From assembly GCA_036346255.1 (NCBI GenBank), contig CM070636.1, positions 24,001,539 through 24,065,538 of the forward strand: a DNA stretch of 64,000 bases, in the 5' to 3' direction. The DNA comes from Ampelocalamus luodianensis (Eukaryota; Streptophyta; Magnoliopsida; Poales; Poaceae). Within the stretch, counting starts at the first letter, position 1. Every line of letters starts with the position of its first letter. Below are positions 34,178-47,098 of the stretch, in pieces. A program made the translations under genes and the position numbers. A model generated the notes under the pieces. That model worked only from the letters and a program-made list of their open reading frames with translations, had not been told where the DNA came from and did no database searches.

Positions 34178-37100
34178 TTCTACCCCCCTTAAACTAAATT
34201 CGACCTCGAATTCTACTCGTTGTTCTACACGAAAGAACAATCACAACTGAAATAAAACAACGTTTAACACGTCTCCGGTGTGAACAACTCGACAACGCCA
34301 CAAGCATGCGAGACCTCTAGCTTCCATGTCACTTTCCCCTCGGGCTTATGGAACCACGTCACATTTGATGGATACCAACATCCACACCTCAACATTCATC
34401 TTGACCTTTACCGGTACACTCAACACATGAGACTCAAAGGTAAGATCTCACTCGATGGTCAACGGCGCAAACGAAACCTCAAACTCTGGATCTCCTAGAT
34501 ACTCACTCAACACCAGAACATACAAGACGTTACGTACTCCGCGCACAGACTCGAGACAGTCCTGGCGATACGCCAACTAGCGAGAACAACCCAATGTATC
34601 TCGTGTTAAACTTCCCAAAGTTACCAAACCACACGATATGCACATAGAACACGGAACTCGTGTTCCACCTCTCAAATAAACTCCTCACTAAAGCAAGGAT
34701 CACCTCCTTTTACCAGAACCACACAACAGAACTCGCTTTAAACACACTCTTTTACCGACATAGCCCAACTGAAAAAAGAAGGACTCTCATCGCAACCAAA
34801 CGTTACCAACTCGGTACTGAAAAGTCAAATCCAGAAATAGGAATTTCGTCACGAAAACCACTTCCATTTTTTTCCAAGTGGCAGATCGTGAATAGACGTC
34901 ACAAAATCCAAATGAGAAATCACTCGAAAGCCCAAGTCAAATATTTCTTTGATTCCATCTGAACTGGAAAGAATCACACACACCAACGTAAATGCCGAGC
35001 CCAACTTACGATAGTCAATGGTCAACAGCACAGAACTCAAACGAGAATTGGGAAAACGTTTCACTTCTTGAGGAAGCATCAATTTCGCTTTCTCTTTAGG
35101 ACCAAAATTTCCTCAAACTATGGAATCCCAATCATCGCACAACACACTAACTTGTTACTCTTAACTTGGCGATCTCAACGCCAAACCCGAATCGAAACAC
35201 CTTGTCTACACCTTTGAATAGGGACTCTAATGATCTCACAAAACATTCTCTAACCGATTTCCTTCTTGTGAAATTCATTTGACAAAAGACACTCGAAAGT
35301 ATCCCCAAATTAGATCTCTCGCACAATCATATCACATCAACCCTTTTAAGAACAAACTACTCAGAATTCACATCACACACTCTCATGTACTACATCAGAA
35401 AGGTGTTATCAACGATCATCCCACTGTTCCCAATCCACCCTTATTCTACTTCCTCTACACATAATCTTTGGCTGACTCAAGGTTCTAGCATAACAATGCA
35501 AAGTCCACATTTAACCTCCAAGACTCTTGCAACTAACTTCTCATAAAAAGATAGGAAATCCTCGATCAAATCCCAAAAATCCACAATTCCTCATACTCAC
35601 TCACTAACATCATCATGAAAATATTTTCTTGACCCGCTTACCTCTACAAAGATTATAACTCTTAAGGTTACTCATTTAAGCCAAATCATTCTTGACATTA
35701 ACTCAACATTTTCCATTATCCCATTATTTGACATGACGATTCGATTACTTTGTATTCCCACTCTCATTAAACCACATCATCAAGTGTAACAATTCGCAAC
35801 CTCTCAATACTACCAAATTACGATACTCTACAAAATTGGTCAAGATTTCCATACTTTCGGTAATTCTAATATTCCACCCGAAGTGAACAAAAGATCTTGG
35901 ATCACAATCACTATAGGTTCTACTAGCTGTAACAATGCAATTAGTTTAACATCAAGACAAGCTTCCACTGAGATAGACCTCTCTCAAAGAACTATATTAC
36001 GAAATTATTTCACCCTCCAATGCTCATCGAATAACTTACAACCCAAAGTTTCACAACTACAATTATTAAACACCTCAAAAGGCTCAGGTGAAACGAATAG
36101 GTTGATTCTTTCTCCAAAGAAAGAGCGAATAGAACCAATTTTTTCATCAACTAGGAAAACATGTGCCACCACAGTGAACACATGACCAAGAAAAATAGTC
36201 ACTTAAGCAAAGTACTCGAAAAACATAAGGGAAAGTCAACAGTCGATGGCTCAAGCCCTACTGAAAGCGAACACCAAACCACAAATGAGAAGAAGGTAAT
36301 ACCCTTTGAATATTGATAAACTCTTATGGAACAACTGCATAAGGTTTAAGCACTCTCAAATAAACTGCAAGATGCGAAACGAGACTTAAAGCTCAATTAC
36401 TTATACTTGACTCATTCCGTTAACAAGGAAGGTTATTTTCTGTGATTACTACATCACTTTGCCAGCTTAAACAGGATAAGCTCTTAAGACCAAGTCATAG
36501 GTACCACTTAATAACCGATAAAATCTTTCAACATGTCACTTTGCTCAAAGCAACTCAATCACCACATAACTTAAGAGGTCCAAATGATCACCAACGCAAT
36601 TTCGAAACACTTTTACTAAATCCAAATTACGAAAGACGATCAAATTACTTTATTTCTAAAAGAATCATCTCCACACACACAAGTCACAATCTCTCGCAGA
36701 TAATCTTACTAACATCAAGAATAATATACTCTGAATACGAATATTTATCATCATCTATTCCATTAGAAAGCCCCCAATGTTTCACCAAATTATTCCATAC
36801 TACCTTTTCATCCCATCTTCAAAATGAGAGTATACCCAAAACCATAAACCCTCACTACAACGACCTCTTAAGTTAGAAGGGGTCTACTACACAATCGAAA
36901 AGCTCCTACCAAAACCCTTTCATCAAGGACACATTATCATCCAATTATTTCACAATCATGTGGGCAAAAGCCACCTCTTATGTCATATCAGTTCAACTTT
37001 TAGCGATGCTCATCATCAAACTTCAATACACAACAGTTATACTACAATCATTGTTGTTATCAACTGGCTTCATTATAAAATCTAGTTGCTACATACTTTC

Positions 37101-38329
37101 CTTCCCAAATCACATGGATATTAACAAGTACATATTCAAATGTTCCTCCTCACATTGGATTTCGGCAAAAATACACTAAAACTTCAAAAAAAATTGAAAT
37201 CTTCTATCGATCAAGAGTCTTAACAACACTACAACCAATTTCATTACGTCAATCTATATAGAGGAACTATATAGAACTCCTCTTATAAATTCTAGATCCA
37301 CCCATATTAAATTCCTTCAACCGTTTAAACACAATTCCGATATTTAATCATACTAAAGAATACGTAAATCTGGTATTCCCTCTAATTTTTTCTTTCCACA
37401 TAATTAAATTAATCCATGGGAACCAAAGAACCCAACAAATTTAACAACCTAAACAGTTTTAATGATCAGACTAGTTCATCAAGGTTCCATTCTTCTTGAT
37501 ATCTCTCAGTCACTACTCATATATACCGTTCATCAAGAACTAGAAAAAGACAACATCAACTTAATCAATTTCACTTCCAAGGTTACTAATTAATATTAGT
37601 TATGCACCATACCAATGACTCAACTTGATTCCCGTACCATATCACATTATTTGATTACAATCTCTGATTTAACCATAACAAGGTATCACAAAAGGATTTT
37701 AACAATTTCCACCAGAAAAGAGATGCCTTAAACTTCAACGCTCGAAATAATCCAAAAGGAACACAAGTAGCAAAAGCGACTCAATAGTCGGAAAACAATA
37801 ATTGTTTCAGAGAACCATTAGAGACCAAGAAACACAACAACTACCATGATCCACGAACCCAAGAGAGATTCATCATCCACCACAGAACAAGAATTTGCCA
37901 AGAACAGAGATCAACAAAGAAAACAACTTTCTAAAGCAGCTCACGCTCAACTCCTGCAACTATGGTATTCGGGGTAACTACTCTATTCGTCTACTACGAA
38001 CGGTGGTATAACCTGTCAAGGTCCAAGGTCACAACCACGGCCTCCACTTCTTAACAACCATTAACGACTCGCATAAACAATATAATCAAGTATGATTATA
38101 CATGATCATCTCATGGCAATCATAGAATAGATTTATAGATATAGAATATCGTAACATAGATTAACAACAAGAAATATAGCACATAGGCAATTCACAATTG
38201 CTCAACAAATGTAACATAACAACAAATAATGCGGAAGCAATGTAATTCCCAACCCCACCCATCAGTACGATGTGTCAATTTTAATATTTTTCTATTAACC
38301 ACGGACCTAAAGCCCGCTCGATACTAATC
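34178..38329 (-). other. internal region of LARD2 with polypurine tract and degraded primer site
   Basis: The polypurine tract AAGGGGGGTAGAA (minus strand, 34178-34191) abuts the 3' LTR. At the other end CTGATTAGTATCGAGCGGGC (minus, near 38329-38310) is a damaged form of the Met-type site TTGGTATCAGAGCGGGC. The 4.15 kb between hold no recognisable protein motif. The longest frame (36442-36876, 144 codons, opposite strand) looks like chance in AT-rich DNA. Confidence 0.7.
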
Positions 38330-40637
38330 AGAAACACGGCTCAACATTGAGCACGGAATGCTACTAAAATTAAATCAAATTAAACTAAACTAAGACCAAT
38401 TACCAATTTTTGGCAAAACCTCCTTTGTATATTCAACAATACCGAGGTTCCAACAATTAATCATGGCATTTATCAATATCTTCATAATCAAGGTTACACA
38501 AGCATGCACGATGATCGAATAAACATAATCCAGACTTGCTATTCTCTTTATCACCATTAACATAAATACTCAAACCATCTATGAGTGATTTTCAAACAGT
38601 TTACTTAATCCTGATATGAATTTAAATGGCAAACGCCTTAAGGTCGTGAGGTAGTGAGTGCATCCAACATCTACTCCCTCCCATGCATGTCGTTCCTGCC
38701 AGTTGTACCTAAAACATATCAAAGCAAGAGTGAGCCCAAAGACTCAGCAAGTATCAACAAGGCTATAAACAAGAACACAAGCATATCATCAATGATCCAC
38801 GATCACGTTACACTATTCATAGCTTTCATACTCATGGAATGCAATCAATGCAATGCACCTTTTGAACTTTATCTCTTTTCGCATTTTACCGTGAATGCGG
38901 GTATACAACCGTCATTGTATACCCTTGCTCGTGCCCTCCGCACGGGGACCAATAGCCTATACACCACATGTATAGGGACCTTTGCCCATCATCTTAATGA
39001 TGGGGACCTCTTTGTTCATTAGCCCACATTCCACGAATGTGGGGACCTCAAGCCCGTCATCTACATGACGGGGACCACAACTGTATGGGCTTGGTCACCA
39101 CGTGACCAAGGCACCTGTATGCTCTCAACATGCATATGCACCATGATAACATTTTCATATGCAGGAATACAACATATTCTCATTGGCACGGAAGCAACAA
39201 CAACATGCGGAAGAACCTTTAACCATAACTAGCAGTCATCAAAATAAACAGTAACTCATCTCATAAACAGGCATGCAAGGCTATACGATCAAGATACACC
39301 ACAATCATATCATGCAAGCATACATATATTATAGCCCGAATACTTGCCTCAACCGTGCGAACGGTGGACGCGACGAGGTGCTGCCCCTGGGACCACGCTC
39401 CCACCTGAATTTTAAGATAACCCAATCTAAGACCAACATACTGAAGCAAGAGCATAAGAACAACACAAATGAACTTGCTAAACCCCCCAAGTGTTTCCCA
39501 ACTTCCAATTTCTGGCGATCGATTTGGCGCACACTGTAGACAGTCAACTTCTAAAATACATAACTTTCTGCTCAGGAATCCAAATAAGATGATCTTAGAC
39601 TTTCTGAAAAGGTACTTAAATTACCTAAATAAAACTAGTTGGTGAGCCCTTTTGATTCTTCCATTTACTTCCCCTACCAAGCCAATCTACAGAACATCAG
39701 AATTCACGTCGGGTTCTCTGGACAGTGCACTAAAACCACCATAACTTTTGCTACGAAACTCCGAATCTTGCGTTCTTTATCTATATAAAAAGGTATAGAA
39801 ATTACCCACATTTTTCATTATATTGAGATCCTCTGATTTCGTATTTAACTAATAGATTAATTCAGATTTCTACAGACTGTCCCAATACTGACAGATCAGC
39901 AGGACAGCGATACTAAAAAATTCATAACTTTCTAACCGTTAATCGGATTTGAGCGTTCTTGGAGGCCAATGAAAGATAAGAACAAGAACTACAAATCTCT
40001 AGGAGACCAAAACTCCTAATTCGGCCTCTAAACACATGAAACTGGCCGCGCAATATTCTAGACAGAATTGAACATTGAACAGAATTAATCCGATCCAATC
40101 GATCTAATCAAATTCACCTCTACGATTAACCCAACATCAAAAACGACATTCGTTACCCTTGAGAACACCCAGGGAGACGACGAAGAATTCTTGAAGAAGC
40201 TCCTCTCCTTCTTGAACAGTAGCCCCGCAAAACTCCTCTCCTTTCTTCACGAAAACCGGCGGACGGGCTGATCGGCACCGGGAAGGAGGTGGCTCCAAGG
40301 GGCAAGAAAGTGCAGCACCAAGGGGGGGGCACCAAGAAGGGGTGGAGGAGGCAGGGCGCAAGGGAGAGGGGGAGGTTGGGGCGGCGGCCATAGGAGGGAG
40401 GGGGTGGGGAAAGTGGGAGAGGTGGGGGAGGTGCTAGGGTTTTCCCCCCACCCTATTGGCTGGCCACTTATGGGCCAAGGCCCAGGCCCAAGTTATCCCA
40501 CTTTAGCAGAAAACCCCCCTCTCAAAACGCTGCTAAAACTATTTTATATTTGGTCCCTCTCCTGTTTCGATTAATCTCTCCCGATTTAATTATTCTCTCC
40601 CGGTTAAATCCTTTCGATTACTTTTTGGGGTATTACA
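38330..40637 (-). repeat. 5' LTR of LARD2
   Basis: 2308 bp, matching 31872-34177. Its inner end is altered (AGAAACACGG instead of TGTAACACCCCAG). Runs of G near 40320-40430 are longer than in the partner LTR. Confidence 0.9.
38881..39109 (-). other. hairpin array in the LARD2 5' LTR
   Basis: Same layout as 32423-32653. The second stem is GGGTATACAA/TTGTATACCC here and the third is CGTGC/GCACG, both changed relative to the partner LTR with pairing kept. Confidence 0.8.
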
Positions 40638-40642
40638 TCATT

Positions 40643-42047
40643 GCTATTTGTTATTCTTTTGGTCTTTTGGCTATTGTGATGATAACCTTTTTCTGTATGC
40701 TGAAATTTATTTCTTCTTACCTCTTCTTCTAAGAACATGGTAATTATTGTGGGTTGCGAAGACTTTTGTTGCGTGATGACAACTTAATAGTGGTAGTGTA
40801 GTGATGTTTTTGGGGGAGCCTTAAATATCACAATATTTAAGATATAATGGATGATATATTAATTTCTTGGATTAATCCTTGGGAAGGGTATGTTTTAAAT
40901 AGAATATTTATCTTAGAGCCAAGCGATTTATTGATGTTAAGAAATGAGTGTTTGTTAATTGTGGTATAGTAGGGTGTTCACCGAGGTTTTCCTATCTTAT
41001 ATGGGAAGTTGGTTGTAAGAACTTGGAAGTGAGTTTGGGCTTCACCTTCATTATGCTAGAATTTGTTTATAGAGGCCCAGTGTCTCTGTGTTGGAATAGT
41101 GGATCAGTGGAATCCAAATAGTGCGATGATCGGGATAGCATCCTTGAGGTGCAGAATTGAGTATGTGTGGGTGTGATTTGAATCCCGAGTTGTTATCCTT
41201 AAGGGACTGAAGTGCGTTAGGAATTATTGTCAAAATAATTCATTGGTCTTGGTTTTGGCTAGAGTATGATTTGCAGGGGCAGAGAGTCTATCTACAATGG
41301 TGTAGATGATGTACTCAATTGAGCTAATTGTTGAGGTGGCCAACTTGAGATAAATGAGTTGGTGTGTTGGGCAATGATTTGAAAATCCTTGGTTCAAGGA
41401 AGTTAAATTATTAAAAGAAATGAATTGGGAAATTATTGTTATTTCAAGTAGTGAGATGCTCTCTTGATTCTTGTTTATGCTTTGTGTGTTTATGGCGAGA
41501 CCATTTGCAAATTGAGTTGACTTATGTTGAGGCATAGTCTTTTCCAGCTTAAGAAAAGAAATTGATTGTTTTGGTCCATCGAGTGATTTTTCACTCTTAG
41601 CTTATGTGGTGTGGTTCTCCAATTGTCTACTTGACGAGTAGAAATATTTTGTGGTGAATCCTTTGATTTGGATCGTGGTCCTTTGAAGTAAAGCTGATTG
41701 CTAGTGTGATGCTTGAGAGTTCTTTACTCTTACATTCTCGGGTTCTATTTGCGAAAGATACCGTTGTGCTTCTAGTAGAATGATGTGAGTGGAATTTCCT
41801 TCGATTCCCTTCTATGAGCGCATCTGAATTTCCGGGTTGAGTGTTATGACAGACATCGTTGTATGACTTTTTGTGGTGGTCTCAACAGTCCCGTGTGAGG
41901 CCTCTTGGGAGTTGGGGTTTCGCATGCGTGAACGTTACCCGGTTTTGTTCGCTACGGTATTTGTTTACCGTTGTTAGTTGTTAGTTCTGTTGTTCTTTCG
42001 CAAGATGATGTGTGAGGATTCGGCCGAATCTCGTTTAAGGGGTAGAA
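40643..42047 (+). other. internal region of LARD3, right part, with polypurine tract
   Basis: 1.4 kb without coding motifs. It ends in TTTAAGGGGTAGAA (42034-42047), the polypurine tract before the 3' LTR. The last 200 bp resemble the matching parts of LARD1 and LARD2 in the GTTGTTCTTTCG block, showing common descent. Confidence 0.7.
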
Positions 42048-44883
42048 TGTAATACCCGAATATCAATTTGAGAGAATATATTTTTCGGGGAAGAGATATT
42101 TATTGAATTTTCAAGTGCAGTATAGTTTAGAGAGGGATTTCTCTTAACAATAAAGTATCCATCAGTGATTATATAATAACCTATTTAACATTAGAGAATT
42201 AATTGAAATGAGAAAGGTATTTAACAGGAATTAAAAGAGAAATCAGTTTTTAGAGGAGATTTAATCTTGGCTTTCACCCAAGTGGGAAGTTGGTTTAAGA
42301 AGGCCAACCAAACCCTAGGTCTTTTTATCTGTAGCACGCAGCTACAGTACCCGCCGCCCCCTAGCAACCCTCCTCCCTTTGCTGCCACGCCCTCCATGTC
42401 GCCCCTTTTGCTGCTCCTTGCTACTGGTCTTCGGGAGGAAGAAGAAGGGAGAGAAAGGAGGAGAAGAAGGGGATCTTCTTCTTGGATTCAACCAGCGTTT
42501 CCCCAAGGTTCTACAAGTGTAACGAGAGGCGTTCTTTGCTGTCTAAGTTGTATTAGATGTGAATTCGATTGGTTTGATTGGATTGAATTGCTGCCGCTAC
42601 AAATTCAATTCTGTCCAGTTTCTTGCGCGGCTTGTTTCGTGTGTTTAGAGGCAGAATTAGGGATTTTGATCTCCTATAGTTATTTAGATAATGTTCTTAG
42701 CTTTCGGTGGCCGCCAAGATCACTTGATTCCGAGGTCTGAGTCAAAAGTTATGGTCAATTTAGTATCTGCTGCCAGAAATCTGACGAGAATAATCTGTCT
42801 GGTTATTTCCTAAAATATAAAGGGAATTTTGTAGAATCTGAAAGTTCACCCAACTAGGTTATTGTAGGTAATTCGATAACCTTTTCAGATTGATAAAGAA
42901 CGATCAATTCGGAGTTACATATTAAAAGTTATGGTCATTTTAGTTTTGCTGTTCGATTGTGTAGGCAGTTTCTGTACTGAAAGTTCAGTCAATGGTTAGC
43001 CTAATATTTTGGCCGAATTGGTTTATCGTGTCAACTAGAGTATTGTAGATTATTCAGTTAAGAATCTACAGAAATTGGGTTTACCTCTTTGTGACTTCCA
43101 GTTCATGAGTTATGTCATTTACCGTGCTGCTGTCCAGAATCAGTTTATGGCAGGAAACGTTGTTTTTCGGTTTCAGCTTTGTAAACTCGTTTTGAGTCGT
43201 CAAGTAAGCGATGTAGGATGCCGATTAGTAGCGCTGGGTATATTATGTCCTTATTGAAATTATTTTACTTGTTTAGGAGGTGAAGCCTCAGGTTTAGGAG
43301 TATCATCTTTGCCGGCTAACGCGTCGCATCGTGGAAGGCAAGTAAATGTAGCGGTTGTGCTACGGTTTAACCCGTTTTTCTTACTACTTGCACTATGCAT
43401 GATTGACGTAGTATTAAATGATATGCCATGGTTACATGTTTTCTAAGTAAGAATGTGGTAGCAAGATATTAATCAATTGCTATGTTTGGATGAGTTTGGG
43501 TAGTATTGTTGTAATTCGCGTAATGAGCCAAATGCGGAATATGAGAGTAAACTCAAGGTGGACATGTTGATAATTCATTGTGGTTATTTTTCATGATGAT
43601 CATGTGGTGGTCTATGTGATAGAGTTTCATCTAGATCGATTGATTTTGATTTTGGTGAATCGGGTGTGGGTTATGTGGTAATGGTCTTATGACACATTGG
43701 TATTGTGCTTAATGAGACACATGTGGATTATGAGAAAATATTCATGACGAGTATGTTGTTGATCTCCGTGGTTAAATTCTTGTGGTTTATGATTATCATA
43801 TCATATCATTCATGACATATCATGACATTTGCATTGTGGATGTCGCCGCTTATAGCCGCGACCGTACCGGTACAACATCGTGCATTGTCAGTAGACGATG
43901 CATACCTTTACCTTGTTGGGTAAAGGTGCAGTGGAGCATAGCATACATATGCATTACATTGTGGAAAGATCATTTGCATACTTGTGCAAGATATTGAGGT
44001 GAAGTTATTTTTGCAAACAAACGCAACTTCATAGTTGCAATGTGGAAATTGACTCATGAGAGTCTCTTGTGGTATGAGTATTGTGGTTGTGGTTGTGGAA
44101 TGGGGTTCATCCCTTGTGGTATGGTAGAGGTTGTGATTGTGGCATGAGATTCTTCTCTCTTGTGGTAATTGTCGATAGCAGTTGTGGATGCGAGAAATAG
44201 TAAAGTTATGTGGTAAAATATGTTAATACCTTATTGTCATTGGTAGTGGTAGTGGTGATTAATATGAAGCAGTTGATCAAGATTCAATTGTTAACATTTT
44301 ACTAACATTGGTAGTAAATATGGTTGAAGCTATAATTGTGATCATTATGAGAATTGGATATTGATGCTTAATATCTTTGTAGTTTAATTAGCTTGTAAAT
44401 GCATGTGGATTCACATTATTGATGTGGTCATATGGATACTTTAATGATGTTGTATATTTGTTTGTAGTCTGAATAGCCTGTTAAATAGTTTGCTTGTTGA
44501 GATTTTTATCTCACCCTTGTCCCCCCCCCTACAGGTGATTGTTGAGCATTCATGGGATGGGTAGAGCGGCACCACAATAATGTACTTGGCTCATCAACTC
44601 ATGTTGTAATAAAGTAGATGAAATTCTAGCCAAATGCTTAACTATTTGTGGATGATTATGTTATTTAATAAGGATGGACTTATGAACCATTCTTGGATTA
44701 ATCTGCTAGAGGTTGTTTAATTATTGAACTTGTTACCGTTATCTTTATTCCCTTAGTTGTTTATGCTTCCGCTTAATGCTTCTTGTCTAGAGTTGTTGCC
44801 GAAATAATTTATCTTGAAATTATTGGCTAGCTGTAGAGTGGTTTAGTAGCATTCCAGGGTAATGTGGGTCCTGGGGTGTTACA
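42048..44883 (+). repeat. 3' LTR of LARD3
   Basis: 2836 bp, matching 27003-29848. The main differences are in a GC-rich patch at 42290-42480 and scattered single bases. Donor-like GCAAGT at 43338 and acceptor-like CCCCCTACAG at 44534 are kept. Confidence 0.9.
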
Positions 44884-44888
44884 GAAGG

Positions 44889-45816
44889 CTACTTCCTTCA
44901 ACCAGAATGCGCACTTGCTGAACTTCGCATACAGCTTGTGCTCGCGAAGCTTGCCCAACACAAGCCTCAAATGCTCGGTGGGTTCCTCATCGCTCTTGGA
45001 GTAGATAAGGATATCATCGATGAAGACCACAACGAACCTATCCAAATACTCAATGAACACCGAATTCATGAGGTTCATGAACAAGGCCGGAGCATTGGTT
45101 AAGCCGAATGACATGACGGTATACTCGTACAAGCCATAACGAGTAGAAAAAGCCTTCTTTGGAATATCCTCCGGTCGAATCCGAACCTGATGATATCCCT
45201 CTCGATCAATCTTGAGAAAACTCGAGCTCGGTTAATTGATCGAAGAGATCGTCGACACGGGCAAAGGGTACTTGTTCTTACCGTTACTTCATTAATGGAC
45301 GGTAATCAACACACATGCGCAGCGTCTTGTCCTTTTTCGGGACAAAGATTGCTGAGCATCCCCAAGGAGATGAGCTAGGCGGATGAAACCCTTCTCTTGA
45401 AGCTCACCCACCGCTTCTTCAACTCCACCAACTCAATTGGGTCCATCCGTAAGGCCTCTTCGAGATCGGGCGCACGGAACCAACTCAATGACAAACTCGA
45501 GGTCTCGACTGGTGGCATCCCGGAAGGTCGTCGGGAAGACATCAAAAAGTCACATACCACCGGGACTTCACTAATATCTAGAGTGCTTCGCTTCAAGCGC
45601 GAAGAGATGCGGATCCTGCAGCTTCGCGAACGAACCTCGCCGCCGTAAGGATCGTGAGGTAGATGAGCCTCCTAGCGCAATCAATTTGTCCCATGTCTTT
45701 GAGACAACCAATCCATGCCTAGGATTACATCTAAGCTCGCGATCGAAGGAGGATAAGGTTTGCCAAGAATCCTACCCTTCTATCTCAACAGGACATCCCT
45801 ACACTCGGACTCGCTC
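44889..45816 (-). pseudogene. Tekay-like protease end and RT start
   Basis: RT motifs are clear next to LARD3: YEYTVMSFGLTNAPALFMN, then VVFIDDILIYSKS (45040-45005) and KCAFWLKEVAF, which continues in the part left of 27003. Upstream (45200-45800) only pieces can be read in changing frames, such as DPIELVELKK near 45440. Several small indels and a short loss are needed to explain this. The catalytic FIDD of RT is intact. Confidence 0.75.
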
Positions 45817-47098
45817 TCATCTCCGAACCGGAGAGCGAATGAGCAGCGGGACCAACAATGGAGTAAAGAAGACCCCACCACAAAGAAAAGACTCGAAACA
45901 AACGAATGAGATGCGCTGAATTAAACAAAGCAGTAGCGTGGAAAGAGTTAACCGAAAGGGTACCCAACACGACGTCGGTGCCTCCTGTGCCTCCTCGCGG
46001 AGATGAGGTTGACGCGCCACTACCCACGCCTTGGGTAGCGGGACAACCTTCGATCTCGGGAGGACCACCTCCTGCCCGCGTCCTCCATTAGGGCGAGGGC
46101 CGCTCGATCTGTTAGGGCAACTATTGGCATAATGCCCCTTCTGGTTGCATGAAAAGTAAGTGACCCCGATAGCCGGATTGCGGGGGCCACCCTGCTGGTT
46201 CGCAGGCGCACGTGACTGGGGCACGGCCTGCGGAGGGCGAGGAGCTGGTGCTGGCGGCCTCGGTGGTAGTGAAGCCACAGAACGGGCCCCTGGGGCAGGC
46301 CCGACACGGGGACGGGAGAGGCCGGCCTGTGCAGACCGCTGGGCCTCCCACTTGCGCTTGCGGGACTCGCCCAGCGCCTTGGCCTTGTGCTCAGCAACAA
46401 TGGCCTTGTCCACCAAAGCCTGAAAGTCAGCAAAGTCCACAATGGAGAGCTTGTCTTGCAGCTCCTCAGACAAGCCCTCCATGAACTTCTCCTGCTTGGC
46501 CTCATCAGTGGCCACCTCAGATGGAGCATAACGAGCCAAGTGGTTGAACTCGTACAGGTACTCCATCACTGACTTACGCCCTTGCTTGAGTGCGAGAAAC
46601 TCCTTCTTCTTCGACTTCATCAAGCGGCGCAGGATGTGAGCTCGGCGAACGCGATCGGAACTCCTCCCAAGAGACAGTGTGGCCGGCGGGCTGCATGGCC
46701 AAGAAGTTCTCCTACCAGGAGAGTGCTGCCCCCTGCAGCTGATGGGAGGAAAAGAGTGCCCTGTCCTGGTCCAGGCACTGAGCAACGTCGAGCTTACGCG
46801 CAACCTGACGCAGCCAGTCATCCGCGTCCAATGGGTCCTCAGACCTGGAGAACGTGGGGGGCTGAGTGCGAAGAAACTCAGCCAAACCCCCACGAGACTG
46901 ATGTCCACCCCCCTGCCCGGATCCTGAGTCTCCGGCAAGGGCGGAGGTGTTGCGCGCAATAACATCCAGCAGGACCCTCCTGTCCTCTGAACGGTTGTGC
47001 TCTATCTGAAGAAGGACCTCAGCCATGGTCGGAGGAGGCGGGAGCTCCTCATCCAAACCAGGCTGCTGACCACGGCCGCTATGAGTACCTCCAGCCAT
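45817..47098 (-). pseudogene. Tekay-like Gag with damaged zinc knuckle
   Basis: The ATG at 47098 opens a 128-codon frame (MAEVLLQIEHNRSEDRR, QPPTFSRSEDPLDADDWL, the start of the retrotransposon Gag domain). It ends at TAG 46712-46714, where relatives have a second Trp in LSWWE. The domain continues in another frame (AHILRRLMKSKKKEFLALKQ, VMEYLYEFNHLARY, EKFMEGLSEELQ) to a proline-rich linker. It then reaches YFSCNQKGHYANSC near 46165-46125, a CX2CX4HX4C knuckle whose first Cys is Tyr (TGC to TAC). The protease that should follow (LGTLSVNSFHATALF near 45970-45930) has lost its DSG-type active site. Confidence 0.8.

Larger units (their letters stand above)
31872..40637 (-). mobile_element. LARD2: non-coding LTR retrotransposon nested in LARD3
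   Basis: On the minus strand the element starts TGTAATACCCC (40637) and ends GGGGTGTTACA (31872). It is bounded by the exact target duplication TCATT (31867-31871 and 40638-40642). The LTRs are 2306 and 2308 bp and nearly identical over long AT-rich stretches. The 4.15-kb interior lacks coding domains and resembles that of LARD1. This is the innermost and therefore youngest element of the nest. Confidence 0.9.
27003..44883 (+). mobile_element. LARD3: non-coding LTR retrotransposon inserted in Tekay-like RT
   Basis: The LTRs at 27003-29848 and 42048-44883 start TGTAATACCC and end GGGGTGTTACA. The primer site and polypurine tract are in place. The target duplication GAAGG is exact at 26998-27002 and 44884-44888. 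Removing the element rejoins the Tekay RT frame across the site. The interior, apart from LARD2, is about 3.4 kb with no gag or pol motif. LTR pairs look very similar by eye, with most differences in small patches, which suggests a young insertion. Confidence 0.9.

Noticed and set aside
36442..36876. 144-codon frame in LARD2
   Set aside because: Antisense to the element, AT-rich and composed of common codons by chance. No counterpart in LARD1 at the same place.
45817..46965. A single 382-codon Gag protein on the minus strand
   Set aside because: The frame includes out-of-frame sequence at both ends. Only the middle part is true Gag, and the real start is the ATG at 47098 in another frame.
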